NCBI GenBank assembly: GCA_027579435.1 | Contig: JANBPK010000741.1 | Span: 1-64,000 of the forward strand | Reading direction: 5' to 3' | Source: Candolleomyces eurysporus | Lineage: Eukaryota; Basidiomycota; Agaricomycetes; Agaricales; Psathyrellaceae | DNA: 64,000 nucleotides | Shown here: in pieces, positions 21,798 to 34,729 of the stretch | Numbering within the stretch: position 1 is the stretch's first letter | Layout of the letters: each line of letters starts with the position of its first letter | Made by a program: the position numbers and the translations under genes | The notes under the pieces: generated by a model | What the model saw: only the letters and a program-made list of their open reading frames with translations | Databases searched by the model: none | What the model was told of the DNA's origin: nothing

Positions 21798-23330
21798 CTA
21801 ACTAATACACTCAATCTTCAAATCACCATACCCTCCAAAAACCCGCGCCTTCATAAAATCGAGATACAAAACAAAAACTTCCCCTTCTTTCGGCGTTATC
21901 GCGGAATCAGTAGGCAAATGCCAATGGACAACCTGACCCCACCCAATGGGCGCTACGAGTACGTATTTGAACGTCACTTGTACAGCAGGTTCGCATGAGT
22001 CTGGAGTACGATTGCGATTGCGCTTGCGCTTGCGCCAGAATTTGGATTTAGGTACTCGAAGTCGGAATGAGCTTTTCTTCGAGCAGAGACAAAAAGGCCA
22101 GATCATCCGTGTCTGCGACTACGTCCGCGTCCGCTGGATTCGGAGTCGCATCTGTACCATCCAAATACGAGTCCCGCGAAATCGCGCTTCGGAAGACCCA
22201 AACGGCCAGCGCCAACAGTTGTCCGCGTTGTAGAGGGATTTCGACTCTGCTTCGGGACTCACAATTGCACTGGCAGCAAAGAGGCTACGAACGCCAGCTG
22301 AGTTGTAAAGGAAGCCGATCCGCGAAAGAACGCTCTTGCGACATTCCTCTGGGAAGCGAAGGTAGAACATGATATCCTTTGGTCATGGGCCGATCTCGTT
22401 GAGAATTTCTTCTACTCGCTCTTCTGTTCCTGAAGTAGGAAGGGGGTACAGCACAGGTTGCTGTTTTCCTTGGTAACGGTCCTATTTACTGAGGTCTATT
22501 AAGCCAGGGATAAAAAATGGCATGTTCAGGACAAGAAAACAAACCGTTCAACAGGTGATAAGCGCGCGCACCAAAAATGTAGTTCTTCGAACCCCATGGT
22601 TCCATTACCATGACGGTGGCAACACCCCCTCTCTCCCATTCAATGTAGGACGCGGGTTGAGATGTGGAAAGGATCGCAAACACGGCGTCGGAGCTCACAC
22701 TAGTCCGAACTTCGGATAGTTCTTCGACTTCCTTTATATTGCGGCTTTGTCCTCTACTTCGACCATCCATGAGGGACCAGATGGCGGTAGAAGGGGTCTG
22801 CTGCAGGGTTGGACGGAGGAAGACAGTTAGGGGTCACCCATTCCCTCTTCATGTACCAGACTCCGTCCTCGTCGAACATATACGTTTCGCCATTGCGGGT
22901 GGTGAAGAGTGTCGTCTTTCCGAGAACTAGCTGGTGAATGAGCAGGTATATGAGATAGTAAGACTTCCCTGAAACAGATGTTAGTCAACGGTTGAGGGGA
23001 GCGAGATGAGATGAAATTGAGTTCACCGATGCCAGGATGTCCGGTAACAACGCTCTTGTTCGTACCGTGTCTCAACACGGAGAAAAGGCGATCGAGTAGC
23101 TTCGCATACTCCTTCGTAACGTAAAGGAGGCCATTCGATGATGTCCTGAAGACCAATCCTTTCAAGATTGGTATATCAAGCACACGGTGAGGAGAGTGGG
23201 CTGGGAGGCCTGGAGGAATCGCATCCAGTCTCTTCTTCCCTTCGGAGTTTGGTCCCCACCAAGCTCTGTGGAATTCTCCAAATTCTGGATCGTTGTTGCG
23301 ACTCGAACCACTGGGATTCGGGCTGGTGGC
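21798..23330 (-). pseudogene. Lineage-specific P-loop NTPase (RHS/Crinkler-like), copy A
   Basis: The minus strand reads FHRAWWGPNSEGKKRLDAIP, PHRVLDIPILKG, then the Walker A motif TGHPGIGKS split by an intron (23028-22973), and YYLIYLLIHQLVLGKTTLF. This matches a P-loop family found in many lineage-specific copies in agaricomycetes, distantly like Crinkler/RHS ATPases. After a possible short intron it continues TPSTAIWSLMDGRSRG and later EERVEEILNEIGP. There an in-frame TGA (22385-22383) precedes PKDIMFYLRFPEECRKSVL, where copy B reads GPVPRDIL. The C-terminal exon ends FKYVLVAPIGWGQVVHWHLP...GDLKIECIS at 21798. Largely intact apart from the stop, so decay is recent or the stop could be an assembly error. 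Function unknown. Confidence 0.55.
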
Positions 23331-23892
23331 AGAAAGAGAGTAGATAGGGGCTCAGTGCCATCGGAAATCCTGTCCAGACAAGGAGCATATTTCGAAGTCA
23401 GAAAGAGAGAAAAANGAGAACTAACAGCAGATACCTTCATTCTTTCACTGCTCAGGGATCGTTTGATGGGTGAAGAGCAATTTGAACGGGAACTCCGCGA
23501 CACAAACAGGAAGTACACAGCCACAACAGCCACCAAGTTGTTTGTGCTTGTTGTTTGCTGGAGAAACGCATGCGAAAGGCCAGTTGGCAAGAGCGGAGAG
23601 GGAACTGTATCCTGAGGAAGTCATTTCGTACCCCATGGGTGGGCTTTTGAAGAGCTTGAGTGGCGGATTGGAGCGTTTCTGGTTCGTAAGCCGATATTTT
23701 TCTACCGTTCTCATCGCTGACTACTGCTTGTTAAGACGTCTTCCCTTCCTGTTTCCCAGCGACGAATTTTACTTTATTTTCTTCCAAAAACCCTCATCGT
23801 CCATGACCCTTGTAGGACTTTAACTGCACGTAGATTTTAAGCATATTTCCCATAAGCGTGTCTTCCTTTTCGCTCCACAGGGCGCCAACCAG

Positions 23893-25340
23893 GTGCTTGC
23901 CCTCCAGCCGTCTTCTTCATGCATATGCATGGAGCTCGTCTACCCAGAACGATCGCGGAAGAGGCTCATCTTTACCTTAAGCCAAATCAGCTCTGTGGTA
24001 CAGGCAAACATTTGGTCGTCTATGACGCCGGACGGGACATCCCTCGTTCCCTCATCGTCTGGGACGTCATTTGCAAGAAGTGTGTCTTGAATCGATATCC
24101 TCGTCGCTGAGGATGGGCCGAATGGCGATAGGAAGGATCCAAAGTGACTTCAGGAAACTGGTACGATTGTGGAGACCCCGTAAAAGGACCCCGGGTTTTA
24201 TATTGCGGCTTTCGAGACAAACGGAACTGTTTTCAAGAACAAGAACGGTTAACTCGTCACCTACGACATCGAGCCTCCTTCTCTAAAATCCCCAAGAAAC
24301 TACAATAGACGTATCCGCATCATTGACGCTGGAGTCCAGTGGCAGCGCGCTGTAGATGGAAATACCTACAAGCATCGCGCGGGCGAGGCTGGCCAGTCGT
24401 TCAGTCCTTCAAAGCTGCCTTTGACGGCGAGGGTATCGATTGTTGCGAAGATGTCGCTTGGGTACGACTACCATTTGGAGAAGGAAGCGAATTTTTATCA
24501 GGAGTTTCCGGTTCACCTTTACCAGCCCTTCATGGGGTACAACATTATCGCTCCTCTTCGTGGCCCAGTCCCTGTCGGGGCTCTCGTTCCACATTTCTAC
24601 GGCTACTACGTCCCTGATGAGACCTTTCCGTCGAGTTTCTGGAAGAAGGAGAAGAGGGAAGGGAAGGGGCAGAACAAAGATGCCGACGATGGAGAAGACG
24701 ATGATGAAGAACATGAAAAAGACGGAATCTCGGAGAGAGCTGATCGCCTCGAGCATGACTATCGTATTCCGCTACTGCTCATCGAGAACTGCGGTGAAAC
24801 TGTTTGCGACATCCTGGACAGCATGAGTATCGACGATAGGTACATTTTCTATTCTCATTCAGCCCTTCTCTTCTGTTGTTGAATCATGCCGCTCACAGGC
24901 AACACCGCACCTCCCTATTCTTGCGCCTGCACCATGAAGGGTGGCTTCACAGCTCGCTCTATACGCGCAACACATTTTGTACTAACCTGGTCCAGTTTAC
25001 GCCTCGCCATTGGAGAGAGCACAGAACGCTACGAAGAGATCAGATTTGAGAGAAACCAGTTTCAGGTTGATTAATTTTGGAAGGACAAAAAAGATATAGG
25101 ATGGAGTCTAAGGCATTGGGAGGAGGATATAGCGACGAAAAGCTTCAGGTTCGGCCCAATGCGATGAATTGAGGACGTCCGAGGCGTTCGGGTGGACCTG
25201 ATGGCGTGGATTAAGGAGTGCGATGGAGATGGGATGTGGGATTCCTGGGTGTGCCAGGAGTAAGCGCTCAGTGCGCGAGGAGTTGGGGATGAATGCGAGA
25301 CGTGTCTACGATTCTTCCAAAGGAGAACAGAATTCGAATG
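23893..25340 (+). pseudogene. Protein-kinase-like fold gene, degraded
   Basis: Pieces in changing frames resemble a basidiomycete kinase-like family: AEEAHLYLKPNQLCGTGKH with VVYDAGRDIPRSLIVWDVIC (nucleotide-binding lobe); SGNWYDCGDPVKGPRVL; VSIVAKMSLGYDYHLEKEA; FPVHLYQPFMGYNIIAPL; PVGALVPHFYGYYVPDE; an acidic insert; IPLLLIENCGETVCDILDS; and, after a likely intron, FLRLHHEGWLHSSLYTRN, in the place of a catalytic loop. Lesions include TAA at 24250-24252 (between FKNKNG and LVTYDIEPP) and several frame changes. The DFG-like stretch downstream is not recoverable. It lies between P-loop copies A and B, in a region of recent family turnover. Confidence 0.5.
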
Positions 25341-25974
25341 TGATCGCCAGAAGTGTATGTGTACTACGATGACCCAGTCGCATATCACCGTTGTACTATA
25401 CCGAAGGTATCAATTGCTGTACCATTTAGGTCATGACATTTTGTTCGGGGCGCAAGGAGTGTAGCGATTGGAGTCGCTGACGAGATCATCTCACGTTTGA
25501 TGACTCGATGGATGGAATTTACTATATGTATGTTTTCCTTGAACGGAGTGAAAGTAAAACAAAGACATACATTCGTCAGTCTGGCTACGGGAGACTAAAT
25601 GGAATTAGCGAAGCCGATGGAGCACAAATGTTAGCGTGAGTGGAAGTACACCACTGCTCTCTCAAAATTCTTCAGGAAAATGACATCGAGTCATCAACCT
25701 AAGACTCATTGGTTCTCTTGATTTCATTGGTCCCGAATCTTTAGTTGCGATTTCTCATAAAGCACAGAGAGGCTCGTTCGAGTCAGCAGAACAGAAAGCG
25801 ATGAGCTTTCGGGATATAAATAAAGGCAAGATATAATTAGCAACGGTCATTATATGAAGTAAGGTAGTGATAGTACGGAGGGAAGAATTGAAAAAGTAAA
25901 CGGAACGCTCTAAAGCTCTAACGATCTAATATCGTGATCTTGTCAACAGATAATGCTCAGGCTTAGCCACAAAT

Positions 25975-26375
25975 TTAGAGTAGAGCCTCCATCGCTTCGT
26001 TCGTCTTCTCGAGGAAGCCGTTGTCACGAAGGTATCTGTAGGCGACGATCTTCTTGGCCTTAACTATTTTAGTCGCCGACGCACGACCAACTTCATCACC
26101 TCGAACTATATGGATATTGACAGGGCGTAGGGTAGATTGAGCATTGATTTTGAAGAGACGACGGAAGGGATGTGGGGATTTTATGGACTCACTTAGATAG
26201 CGTATTGTGTGCTTTCCGGGCTCCTCGCTCTCTAAGTTCTCCCACTGTCCACCGACATGGTTGTGGAGGAGCTGGATAAAATCTGCGGTAGTGGATTGTC
26301 ACAGGATGTTGTGAGATGAGCTTTGAGTAATAGAGGTCATAAGTCACCTTCGCTGGGGTCCAGAGTCTGAGGCAT
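25975..26375 (-). CDS. Small dsRNA-binding-motif-like protein
   Basis: Three small exons, 26375-26348, 26282-26193 and 26105-25975, joined by GT-AG introns of 65 and 87 nt, give 82 residues and end LEKTNEAMEALL. The core reads DFIQLLHNHVGGQWENLES, then HTIRYLIRGDEVGRASATK, then IVKAKKIVAYRYL. The order (helix with F-x-x-LL, beta strands, then G-x-A-x-x-T-K...A-K-x-x-A-x-x-x-L) resembles a double-stranded-RNA-binding domain filling nearly the whole protein. The KKxAK-type patch is replaced by TKIVKAKK. A TATATAAA lies about 75 nt upstream (minus strand, near 26447). Single-domain dsRBD proteins are common in agaricomycetes. The splice model is clean; the domain call is moderate. Confidence 0.55.
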
Positions 26376-26460
26376 GATGTCGATGGGATGTTTGAGTGAA
26401 ATGCTGGAGAGATGATGATGAGGGATGAGCAGCTCAAGGGAAGGGTTTATATATCTATAA

Positions 26461-28000
26461 GCCCTTGCCTCAGAGCCACGATCTTGTACGTCGTATTCGC
26501 CGTTTTGGGCTCCATTCTTTGAGTACCGCTTGCCGTTGCCTCAGTGCCACAATCGCTTTAGGGGACAATCTCAGGAATCAGAAGGAAAGGCAAAGCTATG
26601 AATTTCGCTGTGATTCCATGGCTCAAACGGCAGACTTGGAGAATGTGTTATCAATTGTAACCATTTACACCAGTCTACGTCAGAGTCATCTGTGATCGAA
26701 TTTCCGGGGCAACATATCCATTTTTCGTAGCTAGTTTCTGCTTGTTTGCATGAAACTGTGCAGATAGGAAGAAGACTCAAGTTCCGGTTCCTCAATCCTT
26801 AGAAACCGGTGTATATCTATCTGTGGTCAAGCAGTTGGCTTCAAGCCGTCGGCCCAGCCTAACAACAAGGGTGTATATGGGTGCTGTTTAGGATTTATCT
26901 CCTTTAACCACGCAAGGTAATTGGCTAAACCTCACTTTGTGATGCGTTGGATACTGTGCCGCATAGTTTCGTAGTTCATTCTATCAGATTTTGAGGGTAG
27001 AGTTCTGGGATCTTTTTCTTTTGTGTTTCCTTTCGTGTTTTTGCATCGGTTGAGATGTAAAGCCGGGCAGCGAGGCTTTAAGCGCTACGTGATGATCACC
27101 GCCGATCCATTCATGAGTCATCGTCTAAAGTAGAAATAAGGCTGTTCGCAGTCAGAAGATCTATCTACGTCAGGTTGTAAGGGGTCATCAGTTATCTGAG
27201 CTTGAAACGTCATCCTTGTCGACATCCTGAAAGACCATCCGTCCGGGACTCCGCTCGGAATGGTGCACCTACATTTCCCTTCTGCACTAAGCTCCGTGTT
27301 CGTAGGGTCAAATCCGACACAATTTCCGAGATTTCACACTCCACGTGCGTTATACCAGAATCAAAAGAAGCGTGCATCCCCCTTAAATGTGCATTTTCGT
27401 CGCTTTTCCAGATTTAAATATCGGAGGATAGCAGTATACAGCACGATCATTTGTGAAGAACCTGAACTCTTCCACGTCATAGTTGTGACAGTGCCGATTT
27501 CTTCGGTACTCCTTTTACCCAATCACACGCACTAGAAGGAGGTAGGATGCTACACTCTGTACCAGGCTCTCCGGCCTCCCCTTCAAGAGTACTGCGTGGG
27601 CCAGCCTGCACAAGCGCTCAGCCGGCCGACTTAGCCTCAGCGCCAATCGCGCGATGCACCGGTATCTTAAGCTCCGTCCGATGGCTCCTACCTTTTACCC
27701 TTCCAAGCGGTTCCCGTTTCCATCGGGTGGGTTTGAGTCGATAAGTTCAATCTAGCCTGCTAGCTTCGGGGTACAAAGCGAGCTTAACACATAACGCAGT
27801 GCCACACTGAATGTCGATTGAAATCGTTAGGTTTTCTTCGTCGGACTACAAGTAAGATCCGCTCGGTGATGCTCTAAGATACACAGAACTACGTAGCCAT
27901 CGTAAATTTGCTCCCCTCAGTTTCTATACAGCAATCTAGCCTCGCCACCAAATCAAGGAACTGTACGATAACTTCGCCGTCCCCAACCGTCCGGGGATCC
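26461..28000. other. Intergenic, nothing recognised
   Basis: Short open frames only (the longest about 90 codons), without motifs or consistent splice partners. The near-palindrome around 26441-26462 (GGGTTTATATATCTATAAGC) at the left edge is probably the TATA region of the small dsRBD-like gene. Confidence 0.35.
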
Positions 28001-28009
28001 TCAGGCTCT

Positions 28010-29710
28010 TCCGAGTGTCCACTGCCAGCGATGGCGGGTAAGTCCTAATATACGGTTTGACGCAGAATACCGAATTGAAAAGAAAGTAGGAGAACGTCTC
28101 TGAAGCGTATTGACACTGAGAAGCCTGCGGACGTATATTGACCGTGAGTTGTGACTTTGAGCGAAGTCAAAAAGACAATGGTGTCTTGCGCGGACGAAAA
28201 CCCGCAACCTGAGGGACGAAGACGCGTCGCTGCGAGTATGAAAAGCCAGACCACAGTCTCCTCTTCTTCCGCTTCTTCGTCTGACTTTCTCGCGATGAAG
28301 AAACTATCGAGCCCCGACTCCCTGATTGCGCCACGTTTGGGATACACGCAATTATAGCTCTCGGGTTTGAGCTCGCCTCCAGGGTCGTACAGACGATTCC
28401 CAAAGGGAGCAGTGACATTGTCGGGAACTGGGTTCTCAGGATAAGGGTGGTATCATAATCCTCAATGAGTGGTTTTGGTGTATATGAGACCGAGCCGTCC
28501 GCGTGGACTTCCAAGAAGTGCCGTCTGTCGAGTGAATGAGCGAGTGAACGAGAAATGTCGTAGGAGCGTTGAAAGTAAGTAATGAAGGAGGGAGGGAAGG
28601 AAGAAGGAGAGACAGAGCGTTTGACTCACGCGGTTGTAAGCCCACTCACTCTCCGTATACACATGCCTGAATCTCTTAGTCATCTCCTTATCATTTTCCT
28701 CATTCACTGCCTCTTCCAAATTCGGTTCCACCAACTCCGTCCGACACATCGACACCCTCCCCAAGCCTGGCACCTCCCTCCCACTAACGTACCTATGCGC
28801 AAGTATTTCAAATATGCCCCTGTTCATCTCCAAGTATCTACCCGACTCCAGATACCACTTGTTCTCATTATCGATTGATTCCTGCGCAAGGAATTCCGGA
28901 AGACTCTTCTTACCCAAAGGCGGATGACTCCGCGAGATGGTTGCGATTGTCTTTTCGCGGTACGCGTTGGGGTCTTAGGGAAGGTCAGGATGTCGCGTGG
29001 AACTGGACCGGTTTCTTCTACGATATCTTTGATAAGCGTACGATGGGTTAACCTGCCACCGTCCAGCAATTGGTAAGTAAGTAGAACCCGTGACCGAGGA
29101 CGAAAAAAGGAAAGTGGTAATACTGAAGGAGAAGAACGACACGAGACTTACGAAAAGTACAATTCATCCCACTCCCAAGGATAAGAAATTCTCAGCCTCG
29201 CCGACATTCTCTGCCAGTTCCTGCAATGCTTTGGAGAGAGCTAGGCGCCTGAGGAGGACATAGAGGAGGTGATAAGATTTTCCTGGATGAAAGGCGAAAG
29301 ACGGGTTGACGTTAGTTCAGCATTTGAACCCTCTGATATGAGGAGGACGGGAGATGAATTTTACCAATCTCCCTCCACCCAGAAACGACATAGTCCGGTC
29401 GCAGTTAAATCGGATCCAATTCGAACTTCTCGTCATCGATTCATACTCTTTCCTAATGCACAGAAACCCGTTAGAGTGTAGGAGGCTGACCAACCAGTTC
29501 ATACCGGTCTTTGACGACGAGACTGGAACACCCGATGCGACTCTGAGCGTAATTCAGAGGACCACAATGATTGAACGCTATGATCGGCGTGCTCGGGACC
29601 TGAGCTGAGGCACAGAGCGCGGCGTCGGGCCTTCTCTTCCTTTCAGACTTCTCGCCCCACCACATCTTGTAGAAAACCTCGCACTGATCTGAGTGGTCAG
29701 GTCGAGATTT
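28010..29710 (-). pseudogene. P-loop NTPase (RHS/Crinkler-like), copy B
   Basis: Begins with MWWGEKSERKRRPDAALCAS and STPIIAFNHCGPLNYAQSRIG, equivalent to WWGPNSEGKKRLDAIP in copy A. The phosphate-binding region is disturbed: MSFLGGGRLVK sits where a GxPGxGK loop is expected, while a following exon reads GKSYHLLYVLLRRLALSKAL (about 29285-29220). Further exons give IVEETGPVPRDILTFPKTP, GKKSLPEFLAQESIDNENKW, RHVYTESEWAYNRV and FEVHADGSVSYTPKPLIEDY. Many frames are open, so this may be a multi-intron gene rather than a pseudogene. The damaged Walker region and frame changes at 29400-29560 favour decay. Confidence 0.45.
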
Positions 29711-30239
29711 GGACTGTTTAAACCAAGTGGTAGCACGAGGAGACCATAGATGGGTCCAGTATTTCCGGAATTCCTACAGGAGGAGTAGATTCAGTCAACC
29801 ATCGCAATGGATACTTAGTCATGTCAGGAATTTGGAAGTAGACGGGAAAGTTTGGTGTGAGCGAGAACGTAGCTGTCGTCGGTCCATTACTTTGCAAGTA
29901 CTTGGGAAGTAATTCGTAAGGGGTAGACGATCGAGAGACGTTAAGAGAGATGAGAAGCGAAGTGGCTCTCGTATCACACCGTTCGGCGCTCGCTTCCTGA
30001 TGACATTGAGCTGAACAATGAACTAGTAGCTTCAAAGAAAGGTTCTCCTTCATTGCTAGCCCCTTCCCTCTCCATTGCTCGCAGCTATGGTTCGATCCCG
30101 GTATCCTTGCGAGGACTGACGTCCTGGACGAAGTGAGGAAACCAAGCTAGGCTTATTCAATTCAAAATAACGTCTATACCGATAGATTCAGCCCAGTAGT
30201 GCAAGAGAAGTTCAAGTCGAAGTTAAGAATACAATCAAC

Positions 30240-31460
30240 TTTGAACTGATACATTCAATCTCCAAATCCTCTCAGCTTCCACCGGCCGGCGCCCTAGTAA
30301 ACTCGAAACATGAAACGAAAACTTCCCCTCCTTTGGCTCTCTCATTCTCGGGGAGTTGACGGGAAAGTGCCAATGCGTAACCCGGCACTCCACACCCTAC
30401 CTAATGGGTGCTAGGAGCACGTTTCGGAACGGCAACAGGTTCACATTCACATTTACGATCGCCACGCGTAGGCAAGATGGCCAAACCAGCTAGTATTGCG
30501 TTAGCACGGGCTGCATCTGTGACTGCGTCTGTGCTCGCCGGAGGGCTTGTGTCATGTTAGGCTGAAGAGATTCCATTCTTCACGTCTGCACTCCGCTCTC
30601 GCTGCGTTTCCTGAAATCAGGGATCGGACAGGCAAGCTGGGATAGATGCACATGAAAGGCGAAAGATGCTGCAGGTAGGTACGTAGGCAGGTGTGCAATG
30701 GACTTGCCTATTCCGAGTAAATCTATCCGTTGAATCGAACTAGATGTGGGTGAATTACTGACTTGTTCCAGTAGGCGTAGATGGATCGTCATAGACTCGG
30801 GGATCGAGCGAAAAGTTTCGGAACACGCGTTCAGTGACGCAAGGCAGAGACTGGATCGAGGTACTGTTCGCTCGACAATCCTGGCCAGACAAGCGGCGCG
30901 GTGTCGAAATCAGCGAAATGGGACATTTTGTCTTCATTTATAAACAGAACGTGCCTTCATTGTTTCAAGTCTATCAGGAATGTTGGAGAGAGAGCACGAC
31001 TCTGCTGAGGTTTGAGTTTATACGTGCAAGAGGGTCGGTTATGGGACGAGGAGTTTCAGCCTTCTGACAGGGAGAACGTAGTGCCGAGGCATCGGCAAAG
31101 ACGTCGCGATCAGTCCTCGAGCTCACTGCTGCGCTGCCAAGTGGTGCACGTCCAGACGTTTACAAGAGAATCAAGGGATAGAGACCCGGTGTTGTGGAGG
31201 AGGAGAATAGAATGTGAGGCCCTGTATGGTACCTGGATTGCCCGATACCGTATCTGGATACTCGGATGTACAAACTTCCGGTTCGTCATTGAGACACCTT
31301 TCTTCGAAGGCTCAATGGGTGGAAATAGGGAGCTAGACCCTCTTAATATCCATAGTCGGGGGTAGCTTCCTGCCGTCGCCACCATGAATGACAGCATTAA
31401 ACGCGAACGTGGATGGCAATGGAAAGAAGGTGTCAGGAGTGTTCGTGCTTGCATATGAGA
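30240..31460 (-). pseudogene. P-loop NTPase family, copy C (remnant)
   Basis: The end (30240-30460) matches the C-terminal exon of copy A at DNA level: CATTCAATCTCCAAATC against CACTCAATCTTCAAATC, AAAACTTCCCCTCCTTTGG against AAAACTTCCCCTTCTTTCG, and CCTAATGGGTGCTA against CCAATGGGCGCTA. In this copy the corresponding protein frame contains stops. The upstream part (31110-31460) has only a weak open frame. No Walker A loop is visible. Confidence 0.45.
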
Positions 31461-31822
31461 TGAGGTAGAACCACTGCTGGTCCGGCGAGGGAACGCCTAG
31501 AGAACGACGAAGGCACGAACGAGGCGAAACGAGGCAGCTGTGAATGAACGTGACTGAGGTTGAGCGGTCCCTCCGCACCGGCGGCCCGCCTCCCCGCCAG
31601 CNGTGACTTGGGCATGACATGGGCATGACCATGGAAAAGCTACGTGTCTCCACGCACCCTGCCACCCAAATATGGCGTAGTGGATCAACATCCCGTTGAA
31701 CTTGCAACGTCGACGTCAACGGCCTCTCCTCGTCTCCCTCTCGTATTTCTCTCCCTCTGCTCGCTGTCTTCTCATTCTACTGAGGAAAGCAGGAAAGCAG
31801 GCTTAACGACCGACCGGACCTG

Positions 31823-34131
31823 ATGCGACTGCTATCGGCTCTGCGGAGCCCTCTGCTCTTCGCCCTACTATTGCTCCGGAACGATGGATCTGTATTACCA
31901 GTCTCTGCAGACCCCAGTGGTGCAGGCGGACTGTACCCACCCGGTTTGCTCCCCATAATCAACAGAGCGAACATCTTGCTCTCGACTGGCCAGTTCGGAG
32001 AGGCTGTCAGAGCTTACTCCGAAGCCATAGGTCAGTCCTAGTCTTCGCTTACTCCACACAAACCACTAACGAACCCTTTCACTAATCTCCATGAATTTAT
32101 TGCTACAGAACAATCTCCCACCGACTACCTCCTGTACTATAAACGCGCTACAGCCTACATGTCCCTCCAACGACACCCCAACGCCCTAGAAGATTTCGAT
32201 AAAGTCCTCTCGCTCACCTCCAACACCTTTGATAGTGCGCACCTCCAAAAGGCTCGCATCTACATGAAAGAAGGCCTGTTCTCCTCTGCGCGCCACTCCC
32301 TCTCGACGTACCTCAAAGCCAAATCCACCAGCAGCTCGCCGAACTACCACGGGCGGGAAGCCGAGGTGGAGGCACTCGAGAAGGATATTATGGAGGGCGA
32401 TCAGCTGAGAGAGAAGGTGGAGAAGGAGAGGAGAGCGCAGCTGTATGCTGCCTGTGTGGATACGGCGGGTTTGGCTCTGAAAGTGGCGAGTCATTCCGTT
32501 GAGATTAGGACGTGGAGAGCGGAGTGTGCATTGGCGAGCGGCGATATTGAAAGTGCTGTTGGCGATTTGACGTAGGTGTCTTTTTCTTTGATCCACGGTT
32601 TATCCTTCCGGTCTATCTCCCCCCGCCCTCTTGTCAACGTTAAATGACGCGTTTTCTTTTCTTCCAGCCGCCTCTCGCACCTCCTGCCGTCCTCAACAAC
32701 GCTCCTCACCCACATCTTCCGCCTCTCCTACTTCCTCCTTCCCCACCCGTCTCCATCCTCCCTCAGCACCCTCAAACAATGTCTTCACTACGACCCCGAC
32801 TCCAAACCCTGCCTCACCCTCCGCCGCTTCGTCAAAAAGCTAGACAAGGGCTTCGCCCAGCTCGAAGAACTGCTTGGCAAGGAAGACTGGAAAGGCGTGT
32901 TGAAGCTCCTCGTCGCAGGAGGCAAGACCGGCGGGAACCTCTACGACCAATGGGAACAAGCTCTAGAAGACAACGTCGGCGAGCATAACGAGGATAAAGT
33001 CCTCCCGCTCGTTCCTGTCAATCTCGCGCATTCGGCTTCCACTGCGCACGAAGACCCCGAAGTCAAGACAGGGAAGAAGAGCAAACCGATGCCGCCTATC
33101 CACCTGCCGAATGCGAAGAAACATTCGCCGCAGCGCCAGCATCTCCTTCGGGCTCTATGTAAATCGTACATCCGCCTCGCGGATGTCGCGCCTTCGTCTA
33201 CCACCTACGCATCTGGTCGTGCCAAGTACTGCGCGGAGCTCCTCAACATCCTTCCCGAAGACGTTGACGGTCTCGTTGGGAAAGGCGAGACTCTTCTCGC
33301 CACCCCGGCTACCGCTGGCGGTGGTGATACCGAAGACGGTGGAAGTAAACTGGAAGAGGCAGTCAGAGTTCTAGAGCAGGCGTTTGAAAAGTCGGGGAGG
33401 AGCGATAGAGATGTGCATAGAAGGCTTGAGAAAGCTATGGCACGGTTGAAGAGGAGCAAGCAGAAGGATTATTACAAGATTTTGGGTGTGGATCGGGCGG
33501 CAGATGACAAGACCATCAAGAAGGCTTTGTAAGTGTCTTTTGTCTGCTGATTTCCTGGGTTTCGCTTTCTCGATGGGGTGGTTCTGGTCGAGCTAAATGC
33601 TCTGCGTGCTCCCTTTCCTCTTCCTTCGGCTCTTTTCTTCACGTCTCGTAACCGCGTACTGACCCCTCTTCCTCCCCGCAGCCGCAAAGCAGCCAAACTC
33701 GCACATCCCGATAAAGGTGGTTCGGAAGCCAAGATGGCAGCTCTGAACGAAGCTTACGAGGTCATCTCGAATCCGGAGTTGAGATCGAGGTTCGATGCGG
33801 GCGAGGATCCGATGGATCCAGCTGCTAATAATGGTTAGTCGTTACTTTAGATCTCGTTCTCTCTACCCGACTTTCTGCTCCTTCTGTCTTTCTCCCTGCC
33901 TCATCATTTTATAACGCTTTTGATCCCTGTTGAATTGAACTAATCACTTTCATGTAAACAGGATTCCCAGGTGGTGGATTCCCAGGCGGACACCCCTTCG
34001 CGCAGTTCTTCCAACAGCAAGGTGGAGGGTACCAAGGAGGGTTCGAGGGAGGGCATGGGTCGAGGAGGTATGGCGGACGGGGAGGAGGTCCAGGTGGGGG
34101 TGGATTTAACTTCCATTTTACTCATGGCTAG
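31823..34131 (+). CDS. DnaJC3/P58IPK-type ER co-chaperone (TPR + J domain)
   Basis: Five exons: 31823-32030, 32109-32571, 32668-33528, 33682-33833 and 33962-34131; 617 residues, every junction in phase. An N-terminal hydrophobic signal (LLSALRSPLLFALLLL) directs it to the ER lumen. TPR units follow from about residue 45 (ANILLSTGQFGEAVRAYSEAI; YLLYYKRATAYMSLQRHPNA) through the first two thirds. The J domain starts about residue 487 (KDYYKILGVDRAADD) and keeps the HPD motif at 519-521, needed to stimulate BiP/Hsp70. A Gly/Phe-rich tail ends GGGFNFHFTHG. In other eukaryotes this family binds unfolded clients and hands them to BiP, often under unfolded-protein-response control. Linker regions are longer than in animal proteins. 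Neighbours are unrelated. Confidence 0.92.
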
Positions 34132-34729
34132 ACGGATTCTTCTCTTGTTGCGCTTGAGCGTTGGGAGGAGATGGTGGAAACAACGAGAAGGAAGAAGTAT
34201 GCTGGAGAGGAGAGGAACGTGCATGCAGACGTACATTCGCGGAGCCCTCTTTATACACTTGTTGGAGGGCTGGTTGTGTGCGTGGTGGTGAGACGAGAGA
34301 GGGGGATGTGCTTGTATGATTATTCCTTAGTATTACAATTACTGCTTAGTCCTATCACTCATTCGGAAGGTTTTGTTACGGTTACGCATTCTTATACGAA
34401 CACTACGAGCACGTACGGCTGGCTACATATCATGATTCACTGGGACATCCCCAGCGACTGTTTTACGAGGGTGTGAATCGCTAGAGGACCGATACGTTTT
34501 GGTCACTGAGGGTAGAGCAGTGTACAACTCGGTTGACGATGGAACGCTCACCAGAGGTGACTAGGTAAAGACAGACGAGACGTATTGTGCGAAGAGAATC
34601 TGAGCTGCGTTGCGAGGTCGTCAGGAATCTACAATATGCGCTCAAACATTCGAGTATCAGATACCGCGGATATCGTGGGCGTTTTCAATCCCGAGCCTTG
34701 GCGCACACGACTGGCTACCTCATGTGTTC

